Counted from the stretch's first letter, positions 1 to 8,838 are shown. The stretch: 64,000 bases of DNA from Bacillus sp. EB106-08-02-XG196 (GCF_013396335.1 NZ_JABWSY010000012.1:151519-215518), one strand, 5' to 3'. Program-made: numbers and translations. Notes: generated by a model not told the origin, from the letters alone.

Positions 1-576
1 TAAAACACCTTTGGGATCACCGGTTGTTGCGGAAGTGTAACACATGCCTGCTGGATCATTTTCATTTAAGTTATTAGGAAATACATAATTGGCATTTCCT
101 TCTTTCAATAGTTTTTCATAATGATAGATAGTCTGAATTTTAGTTTCGGGCAATTCTTCTTTATCTGTTAGTACAATAAAAGCTTCTACCGTAGGGATTT
201 CATCTTTAATATTCTCAATTATTGGTAACAGTCCCTCATCAATAAGTAAAACCTTGTCCTCAGCATCATTGATGATGTATTTTAGATGGTCTGATGAAAG
301 TCTAATATTAATAGTATGTAATACTGCACCCATACAGGGAATAGCAAAATAAGCTTCTAAATGACGATGATCATTCCAAGCAAACGTTCCCACTCTGTCA
401 CCGTGTTTGACACCCAGATTTTCAAGAACACTGGCTAAGGCCCTGGTTCTCTTTGCAAAATCTCTATAAGTTAAACGGGTGATTCCCGTTGAAGTTCTTG
501 AAATAACTTCCTTTTTGGCAAAATATTTCTCTGCTCTCACTAATAAAGTATCAATTGTCAATTGTGTATCCATCAT
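1..576 (-). CDS. Acyl-CoA synthetase (AMP-forming), N-terminal part, cut by window edge
   Basis: This is the first 192 codons of an adenylate-forming fatty acid/acyl-CoA ligase. It would activate a carboxylic acid with ATP and CoA in the cytoplasm. The frame is open from the ATG at 576 to base 1, so the C-terminal two thirds lie outside the window. Residues 181-191 read TSATTGDPKGV, the P-loop of the ANL superfamily, which is usually TSGTTGxPKGV. The stretch before it (GDRVGTFAWNDHRHLEAYFA) is typical of medium/long-chain acyl-CoA ligases. A GGAGGG ribosome site sits seven bases upstream. The family assignment is firm; the chain length of the substrate cannot be read from this fragment. Confidence 0.9.
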   Translation of the reverse strand, partial: MMDTQLTIDTLLVRAEKYFAKKEVISRTSTGITRLTYRDFAKRTRALASVLENLGVKHGDRVGTFAWNDHRHLEAYFAIPCMGAVLHTINIRLSSDHLKYIINDAEDKVLLIDEGLLPIIENIKDEIPTVEAFIVLTDKEELPETKIQTIYHYEKLLKEGNANYVFPNNLNENDPAGMCYTSATTGDPKGVL

Positions 577-657
577 AGTAAATCCCTCCAGCCTTTTCAC
601 TAATTTTTCCTGTTTTATAATAGACCCACTGACATGAAGTATTTTAAAAACAAAAAA

Positions 658-1665
658 TTAATTGATTAATTTAACAAGTTGTTTACCGAGATTTTCACCA
701 CGGAATAGTCCTAATAAAGCATCTGGGGCATTTTCTAATCCATTAACCATATTTTCCTTATATTTAATTTTCCCTTCCGCAAGCCATTGTGCTAGATCCT
801 TTCTTCCCTCTTCAAACTGATTTTTATAGTCACTATAGATGAAACCTTTTAAAAGGATACTCCTTCTAACAACGTGTGTAAAAAAGCGCGGTCCATTTTC
901 ATTGTTTTCTGAATTTAACATCGATATCTGACCACATAAAACGACTCGTCCATAGAAGTTTAATAGGCTGATAGCCGCATCAGTGATTTTTCCACCGACG
1001 TTATCATAATAAATATCAATTCCGTTTGGACACACATCCTCCAACTGTTGATAGATATCATGAACACTTTTATAATTAATAACCTCGTCAAAACCTAGTT
1101 CATCTTTTAAAAATTTAACTTTATCATCAGAACCAGCAATTCCTATTACTCTACAACCCTTAATTTTTGCTATTTGACCTACAACCATCCCAACTGCACC
1201 CGCTGCCCCCGAAACTACTACCGTTTCATTAGGTTTTGGTTTGCCAATATCAAGGAAGCCAAAGTATGCTGTTAATCCAGTCATTCCTGTTACATGCAAA
1301 TTTGTTGTGATTGGCGCCTTATCAGGAATGATCTTACGTAATGCTGAACCATCCACTATCGAATAATCCGCCCAATCAAAGTTTCCTATCACCATCTCAC
1401 CAACAGTAAAGTCAGGGTGTTTTGACAAAATGACTTCACCAATACTATCACCCGTAAGTGGTTCACCAATTTTGAAGGGTTTTGCATAAGATTTGATATT
1501 GTTCATTCTTCCGCGCATATAAGGATCTACAGATAGATAATGAGACCGGACAAGAATTTCATTTTGTTTTGGAACTGGGATAGCTGTTTTTACCATTTTA
1601 AATGTGGAATAATCAGGTATACCAATTGGTCGCTTTGCTAACAAATATTGCCGATTAATTTTCAT
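658..1665 (-). CDS. Zinc-independent NADP-dependent oxidoreductase (YfmJ/CurA-like)
   Basis: The 335-residue protein belongs to the medium-chain reductase superfamily, leukotriene B4 12-hydroxydehydrogenase-like branch. It would reduce the double bond of enones or quinone-like compounds with NADPH. The N-terminal GroES-like half carries the subfamily signature SVDPYMRGRM (45-54). The nucleotide-binding loop is GAAGAVG at 153-159, and GSDDKV follows at 178-183. No zinc-binding cysteine/histidine set is present, as expected for this branch. Start ATG is preceded by GAGGTG. It lies 81 bp downstream of the acyl-CoA synthetase on the same strand. The natural substrate is unknown. Confidence 0.88.
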   Translation of the reverse strand: MKINRQYLLAKRPIGIPDYSTFKMVKTAIPVPKQNEILVRSHYLSVDPYMRGRMNNIKSYAKPFKIGEPLTGDSIGEVILSKHPDFTVGEMVIGNFDWADYSIVDGSALRKIIPDKAPITTNLHVTGMTGLTAYFGFLDIGKPKPNETVVVSGAAGAVGMVVGQIAKIKGCRVIGIAGSDDKVKFLKDELGFDEVINYKSVHDIYQQLEDVCPNGIDIYYDNVGGKITDAAISLLNFYGRVVLCGQISMLNSENNENGPRFFTHVVRRSILLKGFIYSDYKNQFEEGRKDLAQWLAEGKIKYKENMVNGLENAPDALLGLFRGENLGKQLVKLIN

Positions 1666-2311
1666 TAATGAACAAGCACCTCAATCTGAAAAATTTATTC
1701 TTTAACCCACTTTTACTCTTTATTTACCACTAAGACTCTAAATGCCCTTCCATCTCTTTCGTTCATCTTACTTTTCAAGCTGCGAGTACAAAAAAATTCT
1801 TTTTACTCTTTACTCTTTACTATGCATTTTTTGTGCCAAAAGATTATTAATATAAGAAGGCATTATGTATCCTTACCTTTTTTAATTATTTAGAGTTTTC
1901 CTTAGCTACTTTTCAACCAAAAGTGTCTTATTAATAAGAAGCCCTATTTCATATTTGAAACATTAAGGAAACTCGGAGAATAACAAGGAACAACTTATCT
2001 TGTTTCTATTGTAGAGCCACAGGACAAATTTAACCTGAGCATAATCTTGAACATGCTATGCTGATTGTGGAAAGATTAGAGAAGTTTGGGTTTAATTTTC
2101 AATTGCTGGTGAGTCCTAAGTTAGTTTTAATAATATCCGCGCGGAGGGTGAAACTTTAGCACAAGCAATTACCAATACAGCTTACTCTATCATTGAGACA
2201 CACTTGTCGCCAAAACTACAAGAAACTGTAGCACATTGTGCTAGCCTTTTCATTAGTAAAATACTTACGCCCAAACCTATGTTAAAGCTAGTAAGATATT
2301 TGATATTTTAT
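1666..2311. other. Long intergenic stretch with a possible decayed coding remnant
   Basis: No intact gene is seen in about 650 bp. A short TACTCTT heptamer run lies near 1800-1822. On the plus strand, 2033-2150 reads as an open frame (EHNLEHAMLIVERLEKFGF). After a shift of one frame near 2130 it continues to about 2320 (AEGETLAQAITNTAYSIIE). This looks like a gene eroded by a frameshift, but I do not recognise the family and chance cannot be excluded. Confidence 0.3.
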
Positions 2312-2353
2312 CAAAAAAAGTCCCAAGACGCGAAAGTCTTGGGACTCTTTTTG
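2312..2353. terminator. Bidirectional rho-independent terminator
   Basis: An 11-bp perfect stem (2319-2329 with 2336-2346, AGTCCCAAGAC) is flanked by an A run on the left and a T run on the right. It ends the minus-strand NmrA-like/LLM/catE operon just after its last stop codon. Confidence 0.85.
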
Positions 2354-2357
2354 CATA

Positions 2358-2996
2358 TTATTCCGCTTCACCTACAACAGTATATCTTTCGTTCAGGTGC
2401 TTAGGATTTTCAACTTCATCTGCTACTGCAATCGAAAAGTCAGCATAGCTGATATAACTTTCCCCTTTTGAATTAACAAGGAGGTGATCTTTCCCCGCTT
2501 TATAAGATCCCGTTCTTTTTCCTTCTGGATTGAAAATTGCAGAAGGGCTAATAAACGTCCATGTTAAATCAGAAGTCTCCTGTAATTCTTGTAGGTTCCT
2601 TGCTTGACCTTGTGCAGTTGGTTTAAACATATCCGGAAATTCAGGAGTATCGATTACTCTAACTGTTTTGTTCTCGTCGACAAAAAGACTTCCCGCACCC
2701 CCGACAACCATTAATCTTGTACTTGTTCTTTTTAACGCCTCGATTAATGCGTGACCCGCATCCACATGAGCTTGTTCCTCTCCAAGCGGCGCTCCAAAGG
2801 CATTAATAACAACATCAAACGCTTTTAAATCATCTGATGTTAAATCGAATACGTTTTTCTCAATCACTGCAACATTTTTAACTTGAATTTTAGATACATC
2901 TCTTACGATAGCTGTTACGTTATGTCCCCGATTTCCTGCTTCTTTCAATATCAAGTTACCTGCTTTTCCACTTGCTCCAATTACTGCGATGTTCAT
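2358..2996 (-). CDS. NAD(P)-binding oxidoreductase, NmrA/atypical SDR family
   Basis: The 212-residue Rossmann protein begins with the dinucleotide-binding loop GASGKAG at residues 7-13. It resembles small NmrA-like NAD(P)H-dependent reductases and quinone-type oxidoreductases. The open frame extends five codons upstream. The upstream ATG overlaps the ribosome site (GGAGGA), so the ATG at 2996 is the better start, seven bases after it. It is the last gene of a three-gene minus-strand operon with the LLM monooxygenase (24 bp upstream) and catE. That context suggests a role in handling aromatic or electrophilic compounds. The exact substrate is not known. Confidence 0.82.
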   Translation of the reverse strand: MNIAVIGASGKAGNLILKEAGNRGHNVTAIVRDVSKIQVKNVAVIEKNVFDLTSDDLKAFDVVINAFGAPLGEEQAHVDAGHALIEALKRTSTRLMVVGGAGSLFVDENKTVRVIDTPEFPDMFKPTAQGQARNLQELQETSDLTWTFISPSAIFNPEGKRTGSYKAGKDHLLVNSKGESYISYADFSIAVADEVENPKHLNERYTVVGEAE

Positions 2997-3020
2997 AATG
3001 ATTTCCTCCAATTATATAAT

Positions 3021-4082
3021 TTAGTAGCTTGTCGCCTTTTTTAACGAGGGAACAACCTCAGTTGCCAATAACTCAATATTTTTGGCTACCTTATTAAAAG
3101 GTAATCCGCCTATATCCACTTGCGCTAGAAAACGTCTATGACCAAAAAGCTCATGCTGATGAAGAACCTTCTCGACAATTTGCTGTGGACTTCCTACGAA
3201 CAAGGCCGTATTTGGACTTGCCATATGTTCGAAGTCGGCCCTTGACATCCTTGTTCCCATTCCTCTTTGGCGATTCACATAGGACCAATAGTTTGAATAA
3301 TAAGGAAAGAACTCGTCTTTGGCTTGCTGAGTAGTTTCGGCAATGAAAGCATGGCCTGTTACACCCACTTTTAATACATCCGGTGAATGTCCTGCTTCCA
3401 TTCCCGATTTACGGTAAAGATCCACAAGGTGTTTGAAACGCAATGGATCTCCGCCTAAAATGGCCAGCGCCATTCCAACCCCAAATTTCCCAGCACGGAT
3501 TGCACTATCAGGCGTCCCGCCAACACCAATCCAAATCGGTATATGCTCTTGTATAGGTCGTGGTGAAATTTCTACATTCCTTAATGGAGAACGAAAATCA
3601 CCCGACCAAGTGACTCGTTCATTTTTATTTAGCTGCAATAGCAATTCCATATGTTCAGTAAAAAGCTCATCATAATCATTGGTACTGTATCCAAAAAGCG
3701 GGAATGATTCTATAAATGCTCCTCGGCCAGCCAAGATTTCTGCACGACCATCTGAGAGCAAATCCAATGTGGCAAAATCCTCGAATAAGCGAACTGGGTC
3801 AAGCGTACTCAACACACTTGTAGTACTGGTTAATTTAATTCGATTTGTTGCTTGTGCAATAGCAGCTAAAATGACTGCAGGAGAAGAGGAAGCATAATCC
3901 AAACGGTGATGTTCCCCTACCCCAAAAACATCTAGACCAGCTTCATCCGCAAGCTTTGCCGCTTGTATCATTTCCTTCATTCGTTGTTTGGGAGTTATCG
4001 TTTTGTTCGTCAAGGGATCCGGACCGATATCAGCAAGTGTATAAATTCCTATTTCAATGCCGTTATGATTACTAGTAGACAC
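3021..4082 (-). CDS. LLM class flavin-dependent oxidoreductase
   Basis: The 353-residue protein is of the bacterial luciferase-like fold, a TIM barrel that uses reduced FMN to oxidise small organic molecules. Typical motifs are DVFGVGEHHRLDYASSSP near residues 50-67, the ILAGRGAFIESFPLFGY segment near 115-131, and IWIGVGGTPDSAIRAGKFG near 185-203. It starts with GTG at 4082 behind TAAGGAGG. It lies 16 bp after catE and 24 bp before the NmrA-like reductase, so it is probably co-transcribed and induced by aromatics or quinones. A paralogue of the same subfamily is encoded at 20731-21789. Substrate unknown. Confidence 0.88.
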   Translation of the reverse strand: MSTSNHNGIEIGIYTLADIGPDPLTNKTITPKQRMKEMIQAAKLADEAGLDVFGVGEHHRLDYASSSPAVILAAIAQATNRIKLTSTTSVLSTLDPVRLFEDFATLDLLSDGRAEILAGRGAFIESFPLFGYSTNDYDELFTEHMELLLQLNKNERVTWSGDFRSPLRNVEISPRPIQEHIPIWIGVGGTPDSAIRAGKFGVGMALAILGGDPLRFKHLVDLYRKSGMEAGHSPDVLKVGVTGHAFIAETTQQAKDEFFPYYSNYWSYVNRQRGMGTRMSRADFEHMASPNTALFVGSPQQIVEKVLHQHELFGHRRFLAQVDIGGLPFNKVAKNIELLATEVVPSLKKATSY

Positions 4083-4098
4083 TGTGATTCCTCCTTAT

Positions 4099-4950
4099 CT
4101 AAACTGTTAACTCTATTTTGTTTCCAGAAGGGTCATGAGTTATAAAAGAATGGTTTACTTCCATTACATTGGCACCAATCTTTTTCAAATTAGATACTAC
4201 GTGATTACGTACTTCTTCATTAGGCAAAATAAGTGTAAAAGATTCTAAACCTACACTATTTAAGGAAGGAGTTGGTGCCCCTGCTCCATTCCATGTATTG
4301 AGCCCAATATGATGGTGGTACTTTCCAGTGGAAAGAAATAGCGCCTGCCCGCCATATCGATTGACAACATCAAATCCAAGTCCTTTTACATAAAATTCTT
4401 CCGTCTTCTTTAATTCAGAAACGTGTAAATGAATATGACCCATTACCGTTCCTTCCGGCATTCCCTGCCACTTTTCACCCGGTTTAACAGTAGTCAATAG
4501 ATTTTCAAAATCAAGCGGGTCCACTGTCATAGCCACTTCTTCGCCTTTCCAGTTCCATTTAGAAGGATCCCGATCGATATAAATTTCAATACCGTTTCCG
4601 TCTGGATCATTTAAATACAATGCCTCACTTACAAGGTGATCGGAAGACCCAAATTTTATCCCCTTGTTCACCAAGTGAATCACAATATTGGCTAAATCCG
4701 TTCTTTCTGGTAAAAGGATAGCGAAATGATATAAGCCTGTTGTTCCTCTTTGTTTTGGAATGACCTTGTCAGGTAGCTCAAGTGATAAAATACTTGTTTT
4801 TCCATCACTTGTTAGTTTTACCGTTGAAATGGATTGCTCTAAAATATTGAAACCAAGAACATCTTGATAAAATTTCAATGAACGCTCTAAATTTTCTACC
4901 TTAATTTTGACATGCCCCACAAATGTAGCTGGTTTTATGTGAAATCCCAT
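4099..4950 (-). CDS. catE: Catechol 2,3-dioxygenase-like VOC protein (CatE type)
   Basis: The 283-residue protein has two vicinal-oxygen-chelate modules (about 10-130 and 168-283), the layout of extradiol dioxygenases that cleave catechol with Fe(II). Likely metal ligands are His172 (MGHIHLHV), a His within the 212-214 cluster (KYHHHIG) and Glu280 (GNKIELTV). Length and motifs fit Bacillus CatE. It is the first gene of a minus-strand operon and is transcribed away from an HxlR-type regulator. It has a good sigma-A promoter, TTGACA at 5053-5058 and TACACT at 5030-5035. In B. subtilis catDE answers to YodB and CatR under catechol and quinone stress; the same logic is inferred here. No catD neighbour is present. 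Confidence 0.8.
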   Translation of the reverse strand: MGFHIKPATFVGHVKIKVENLERSLKFYQDVLGFNILEQSISTVKLTSDGKTSILSLELPDKVIPKQRGTTGLYHFAILLPERTDLANIVIHLVNKGIKFGSSDHLVSEALYLNDPDGNGIEIYIDRDPSKWNWKGEEVAMTVDPLDFENLLTTVKPGEKWQGMPEGTVMGHIHLHVSELKKTEEFYVKGLGFDVVNRYGGQALFLSTGKYHHHIGLNTWNGAGAPTPSLNSVGLESFTLILPNEEVRNHVVSNLKKIGANVMEVNHSFITHDPSGNKIELTV

Positions 4951-5013
4951 AAAAACCCTCCTAGAGTCATTTCTTTTATGATAATTTGTCAGTTAAAAAC
5001 AAATAACAGTTAG

Positions 5014-5104
5014 TTACTTTATGTAAGTAAGTGTATTATTGTTATCATGCATTGTCAAGTAACTAGATTTACTTTTGTTAACGAATGACATTTTGTGGTA
5101 TACT
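5014..5104. promoter_or_regulatory. Divergent catE/HxlR promoters with two inverted-repeat operators
   Basis: Two inverted repeats of the same half-site are visible: TTACTT-N5-AAGTAA at 5014-5030 and AAGTAA-N6-TTACTT at 5057-5074. The minus-strand promoter for catE is TTGACA (5053-5058), 17 bp, TACACT (5030-5035). The plus-strand promoter for the regulator is TTGTTA (5075-5080), 18 bp, TATACT (5099-5104) with an extended -10. The second repeat overlaps the catE -35 and abuts the regulator -35. The first overlaps the last base of the catE -10 element and covers its start region. The arrangement fits a YodB/CatR-type repressor acting on both promoters; binding is inferred. Confidence 0.72.
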
Positions 5105-5129
5105 ATAAATAAGAGAGGTGTAATGTAAT

Positions 5130-5456
5130 ATGAAACAACCTACTATATGTCCAAAATTTGAAAAAGCCATCTCACTACTTAGTCAAAGATGGAGTGCATT
5201 AGTTATTTATCAGTTATTATCTGGTTCACAACGGTTTACTGAAATTCAGTCCGCCATTGGCATAAGTGGTAAAGTATTATCCGATCGTTTAAAGGATTTA
5301 GAACAACAAGGAATAGTAAAACGGAAGGTAATACCGGAAACACCAGTCATTATTGAGTACTCATTAACCGATAAAGGTCGGTCGCTAGAACCGGTTTTAC
5401 GAGAAATAGAGAGCTGGTCTCAGCTTTGGGTGAAACCGGAACCTGAACTATCTTAA
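5130..5456 (+). CDS. HxlR-family redox-sensing regulator (CatR/YodB-like)
   Basis: The 108-residue winged-helix protein is of the HxlR (MarR-DUF24) family. It opens with the conserved N-terminal CPKFEKA segment. Cys7 is the only cysteine in the protein and matches the quinone-sensing cysteine of YodB and CatR. The recognition region (SGKVLSDRLKDLEQQGIV) and wing (PETPVIIEYSLTDKG) are typical. The ATG at 5130 follows GAGAGGTG. It is divergent from catE and sits next to two inverted repeats, so it likely represses both. With a single cysteine, sensing would require an intersubunit disulfide or thiol alkylation. It is closer to CatR than to YodB in layout, but orthology is not proven. Confidence 0.85.
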   Translation: MKQPTICPKFEKAISLLSQRWSALVIYQLLSGSQRFTEIQSAIGISGKVLSDRLKDLEQQGIVKRKVIPETPVIIEYSLTDKGRSLEPVLREIESWSQLWVKPEPELS

Positions 5457-5540
5457 CTGACGGAAATGGCAAAGTCCTATTATAGAAAGAAAAATTTAAA
5501 CTAAAAATACACATTTTCTTATACAGTTAAGTTATAAAAA

Positions 5541-5588
5541 AACAAAAAAACAAGCATTAGCCTGTGAGGACTGATACTTGTTTTTTTC
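5541..5588. terminator. Bidirectional terminator between HxlR gene and TRAP operon
   Basis: An imperfect hairpin with outer stem AAAAACAAG/CTTGTTTTT (5546-5554 with 5577-5585), A-rich on the left and a run of seven T on the right. It serves the plus-strand regulator and the minus-strand dctM end. Confidence 0.75.
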
Positions 5589-5684
5589 ATAAAGATTAAG
5601 GGAACTGTGGTTTGATTCCATCAATAAAATTGCCACTCTAGCATTCCATAATAAAAATTTGATTAAACTATTAAACTATTAAAG

Positions 5685-6959
5685 TTAAACCCAAAACATT
5701 GATAGTGCCGGAAAATAAGTAATGATTAAAAGGTCACAGATCATTACTAAAATAAAAGGAACAATTGATTTAACTATCCTATCATAAGATACATTAGCAA
5801 TACCTTTTACTATAAAGAGATCTAAACCAACCGGAGGTGTTATTAAACCTATGGAAAGGTTGACAACCATGATAAGTCCAAAAAAGATAGGATCAATTCC
5901 TGCTGCCAATGCAATAGGTAAAAGTAATGGAGTTAATATTGTTATTGCAGCTGAGGCGTTTAAAAAACATCCCGCAATAAAGAAAATGATATTGAATAAA
6001 ATGAGTATTACGTATCTATTATCAGATACACCAGTCACAAGTTGTGTAAGATATGATGGAATTTGTTCAGCAGTTAAAAGCCAGCCGAACAGGTTTGCAG
6101 CAGCAATAATAAACACGACCATTGCAGTCATTTTCGCAGCATTCAAAAATGCAGAAGGGATATCCTTCCAATCCATATCTTTATAAACAAACTTATTAAT
6201 AATAAATGCGTATGCTGCAGCAGCGGCACCAGCTTCAGTTGGAGTAAAAATTCCTCCTCGAATCCCAACTATAATAATTAAAGGTAAAATTAAAGCTAAT
6301 ATACCTTCAAAAAAGGTTTTCCTAAATGATGAAAATTCAAACTTACCCGCTTCTTCAGAATAACCATTCTTTTTTGTCAGCCAGTAGTTTAACAACATAA
6401 TAGAGAGACCAATTAAAATTCCTGGAACTATACCTGCAGTAAATAAATCTCCAATCGAGACCCCCGCAGTTACTCCATAAACAATCATTGGGATAGAAGG
6501 TGGAATAACAACTGCAATAGTACCTGCACTTGCAACCGTGGCAGCAGCAAATCCTTTATCGTATCCTTTACTTTCCATCATCGGAATCATCATTTTCCCA
6601 ACAGCAGCCGTATCTGCAGCCCCAGATCCAGAAATCCCAGCAAAAAACATACTAGTTAATGTAGAAACTTGGGCTAATCCTGCTCGTACCCATCCAACAG
6701 CTGCAAAAGCAAATCCTGCTATTCTTCGCCCCATGCTCCCTGACATCATTAATTCACCCGTAAGCATGAAAAACGGAATAGCTAAAAGTGGAAATGAATC
6801 TACTGAAGTTATCAGTCTTTGGGGAATTACTTCCAATGGAATATAATAGATGCTGGATAGAAAACCCGCAATTGAGGCCATAATGAGAGATATGGCAATT
6901 GGGACGCCTATCATCATTAATATTAATAGTACTATCAGTACAACAATAGCTACAGTCAT
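5685..6959 (-). CDS. dctM: TRAP transporter large permease (DctM type), sulfolactate locus
   Basis: The 424-residue polytopic membrane protein is the ion-coupled translocating subunit of a tripartite ATP-independent periplasmic transporter. It is hydrophobic throughout, about 12 helices. Family segments include MTVAIVVLIVLLILMMIGVP at the start, FAGISGSGAADTAAVGKMMIP, VIPPSIPMIVYGV and FTPTEAGAAAAAYAF. The start follows AAGGAGGA. It lies 16 bp after dctQ as the last gene of a dctP-dctQ-dctM operon. From context the likely cargo is 3-sulfolactate or a related C3 sulfonate; sequence alone shows only a C4-dicarboxylate-like TRAP permease. Confidence 0.92.
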   Translation of the reverse strand: MTVAIVVLIVLLILMMIGVPIAISLIMASIAGFLSSIYYIPLEVIPQRLITSVDSFPLLAIPFFMLTGELMMSGSMGRRIAGFAFAAVGWVRAGLAQVSTLTSMFFAGISGSGAADTAAVGKMMIPMMESKGYDKGFAAATVASAGTIAVVIPPSIPMIVYGVTAGVSIGDLFTAGIVPGILIGLSIMLLNYWLTKKNGYSEEAGKFEFSSFRKTFFEGILALILPLIIIVGIRGGIFTPTEAGAAAAAYAFIINKFVYKDMDWKDIPSAFLNAAKMTAMVVFIIAAANLFGWLLTAEQIPSYLTQLVTGVSDNRYVILILFNIIFFIAGCFLNASAAITILTPLLLPIALAAGIDPIFFGLIMVVNLSIGLITPPVGLDLFIVKGIANVSYDRIVKSIVPFILVMICDLLIITYFPALSMFWV

Positions 6960-6975
6960 TGAAACTCCTCCTTCA

Positions 6976-7554
6976 TTATCCTAAATTGGTACCTTCACCG
7001 GTAACTTCGACTCGAGTAATTTCATTATTCTCACTTTTAGAAATTACCAATCCTACTATATTACCTAAAGAATGTATAAGACAAATTATGGAACAAATAA
7101 GCACAGCTCCGTAAATTATGGTCATATTAAGCCCCATTGAAGGAGAAATTTGTTGACTAGTAAACTTTAAAATCCTGGAACCAAAAATGATTAAAAATAG
7201 AAATAAACTTGAATTTATAACTTCAATAAGTATTATTAACTGACTTTTATACTTTTTGGGTAAATAATGATGTAAAACTTCTACTTGTGCGTGTTCCTTG
7301 CTTTTGTAAACAACTCCAATTCCCAAAAAGACAATCCAAACAAACAAATAACGAATCAGTTCTTCAATCCAAGTTAAATTAAACACAGAAAAATCGACCA
7401 TTGGAATCATTTCTTGTACAAAAGTACTTTGCAAAACAAAACGGGAAAATACTTGATAAACCGTAGACAAGAAGGCAGTAACAAAAAATACAAATATGAC
7501 AACTTGACTGGCTTTATTTACAGCTAAACTCGTTTTTTCCATAAATTCTTTCAA
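6976..7554 (-). CDS. dctQ: TRAP transporter small permease (DctQ type)
   Basis: The 192-residue protein has four predicted membrane helices and is the small integral subunit of the TRAP transporter. The motif FNLTWIEELIRYLFVWIVFLG is the DctQ hallmark region, and SKEHAQVEVLHHYLPKK follows. The start is a TTG at 7554, seven bases after GGAGGTGG; the next ATG four codons in has poorer spacing. It sits 21 bp after dctP and 16 bp before dctM. The C-terminal tail (after residue 170) is charged and cytoplasmic. Confidence 0.88.
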   Translation of the reverse strand: MKEFMEKTSLAVNKASQVVIFVFFVTAFLSTVYQVFSRFVLQSTFVQEMIPMVDFSVFNLTWIEELIRYLFVWIVFLGIGVVYKSKEHAQVEVLHHYLPKKYKSQLIILIEVINSSLFLFLIIFGSRILKFTSQQISPSMGLNMTIIYGAVLICSIICLIHSLGNIVGLVISKSENNEITRVEVTGEGTNLG

Positions 7555-7575
7555 TTCACAGCCACCTCCACATTT

Positions 7576-8568
7576 TTATTTTAGAGCATCTATTTTGTCG
7601 AATAAATCCTTACCAATCGATTCTTCAAATTCCTTATATACAGGTCTTACGGCCTTTCTAAAGGAGTTTAAATCAGGGTTTTCTTCAATTTCAATATCCG
7701 TTTTTCGTAAATTCTCTAATAGCTCATTCTCATCATCTAAAGCTACTTGCCTTTCGTATTTAATAGCTTCTTTCGCAGATTCCTTCACGACTTGTTGAAG
7801 ATCTGCAGGTAAGGTGTCAAATGTGGTTTTACTCATAATAAAAACAGCTGCATCATAATTATGGGCGGTTAATGTTAGATACTTTTGTACCTCATTAAAC
7901 TTATTTAAATAAATTTGAGCAAGAGGATTTTCCTGTCCATCTACCACTTTTTGCTCTAGAGCAGTATAAAGTTCTCCAAATGGGACTGGTACAGGAGTTG
8001 ATCCAAGCGCTTTAATAAAGGAGATATATGGTGGAGATTCTTGAACCCTGATTTTCAAACTAGACGCATCGTAACTCGTTTTTATTGGTTGTTTGTTATT
8101 TGTCATATGCCTCCATCCGTTTTCCATAAAACCAAGATTGATTAAGCCTCTGTTTGGTAAATTGGACGCAAGATCCTCTCCAATCTCCCCATCAAGAACT
8201 TTAAAAGCATGCTCACGACTTTCAAATAAATATGGGATATTAAGCACATTAAACTTAGGTGCAAAGTTTGTCACAGGAGCAACAGATCCTATGTGGAAAT
8301 GAATAGAACCAATTTGTGCTCCCTCAATCTGATCTCTTCCATTCCCAAGTTGACTGCTTGGGAAGATATCAATTTGTATTCTTCCATCAGATTTACTTTC
8401 TAGGAGTTCCTTAAATTTAGTTGCTCCTTTGTGGTAAGGATGAGTCTCTGTTTGCAAATGTCCCAACCTTAGGACATATTCAGCCTTTGCTTCCTGGTTT
8501 GTTACATTGGAGCATCCACTAATGAACAAGATAACCATAAAAATTAAAATGGAAATACACCTTTTCAT
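7576..8568 (-). CDS. dctP: TRAP transporter substrate-binding lipoprotein (DctP family)
   Basis: The 330-residue extracytoplasmic solute receptor has a lipoprotein signal with lipobox FISGC (Cys19), as usual for TRAP receptors in Gram-positives. The family core includes LRLGHLQTETHPYHKGA, the segment LKIRVQESPPYISFIKALGS with the arginine that normally binds the substrate carboxylate, and PFGELYTALEQKVVDGQENP. It heads the dctPQM operon. A GntR-type palindrome at 8742-8764 precedes it. Its place in the sulfolactate locus suggests that it captures sulfolactate, but related C3/C4 acids cannot be excluded. Confidence 0.9.
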   Translation of the reverse strand: MKRCISILIFMVILFISGCSNVTNQEAKAEYVLRLGHLQTETHPYHKGATKFKELLESKSDGRIQIDIFPSSQLGNGRDQIEGAQIGSIHFHIGSVAPVTNFAPKFNVLNIPYLFESREHAFKVLDGEIGEDLASNLPNRGLINLGFMENGWRHMTNNKQPIKTSYDASSLKIRVQESPPYISFIKALGSTPVPVPFGELYTALEQKVVDGQENPLAQIYLNKFNEVQKYLTLTAHNYDAAVFIMSKTTFDTLPADLQQVVKESAKEAIKYERQVALDDENELLENLRKTDIEIEENPDLNSFRKAVRPVYKEFEESIGKDLFDKIDALK

Positions 8569-8741
8569 TTAACAACCTCCCATGATATTTGTAAGCCTTT
8601 ACATATTTAGGATAAGTAAACTTAGAATGAAGCAGATTTTTAGAGTTAGATAAATTTTTATAAACATCATTGGGTGTTCCTTTTTTTCTCATATAAGGTA
8701 AAATCGTTAAAATGTAAAAATAGTACTCTATCCTCCTTTTC

Positions 8742-8764
8742 CAAGGTACGGTCACCCAACCACT
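8742..8764. promoter_or_regulatory. GntR-type operator copy upstream of dctP
   Basis: The core ACGGTCACCCAACC matches the shared palindrome GGTTGGGTSACCCAACC, with the left arm degenerate (GGTACGGT). On the minus strand a possible -35 TTGGAA follows directly, with TATTTT 16 bp further on, so the operator abuts or overlaps the promoter of dctPQM. Confidence 0.7.
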
Positions 8765-8838
8765 ATATTCATTTTATTTATAATTTTCCAAAAAATCAAT
8801 CTTTTTTTTAAATCTTTTCTTAAAGATTAATAATTTTC

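Noticed and set aside
8519..8755. Minus-strand open frame across the dctP start and promoter
   Set aside because: It overlaps the dctP start in another frame and covers the operator; no ribosome site and odd composition.
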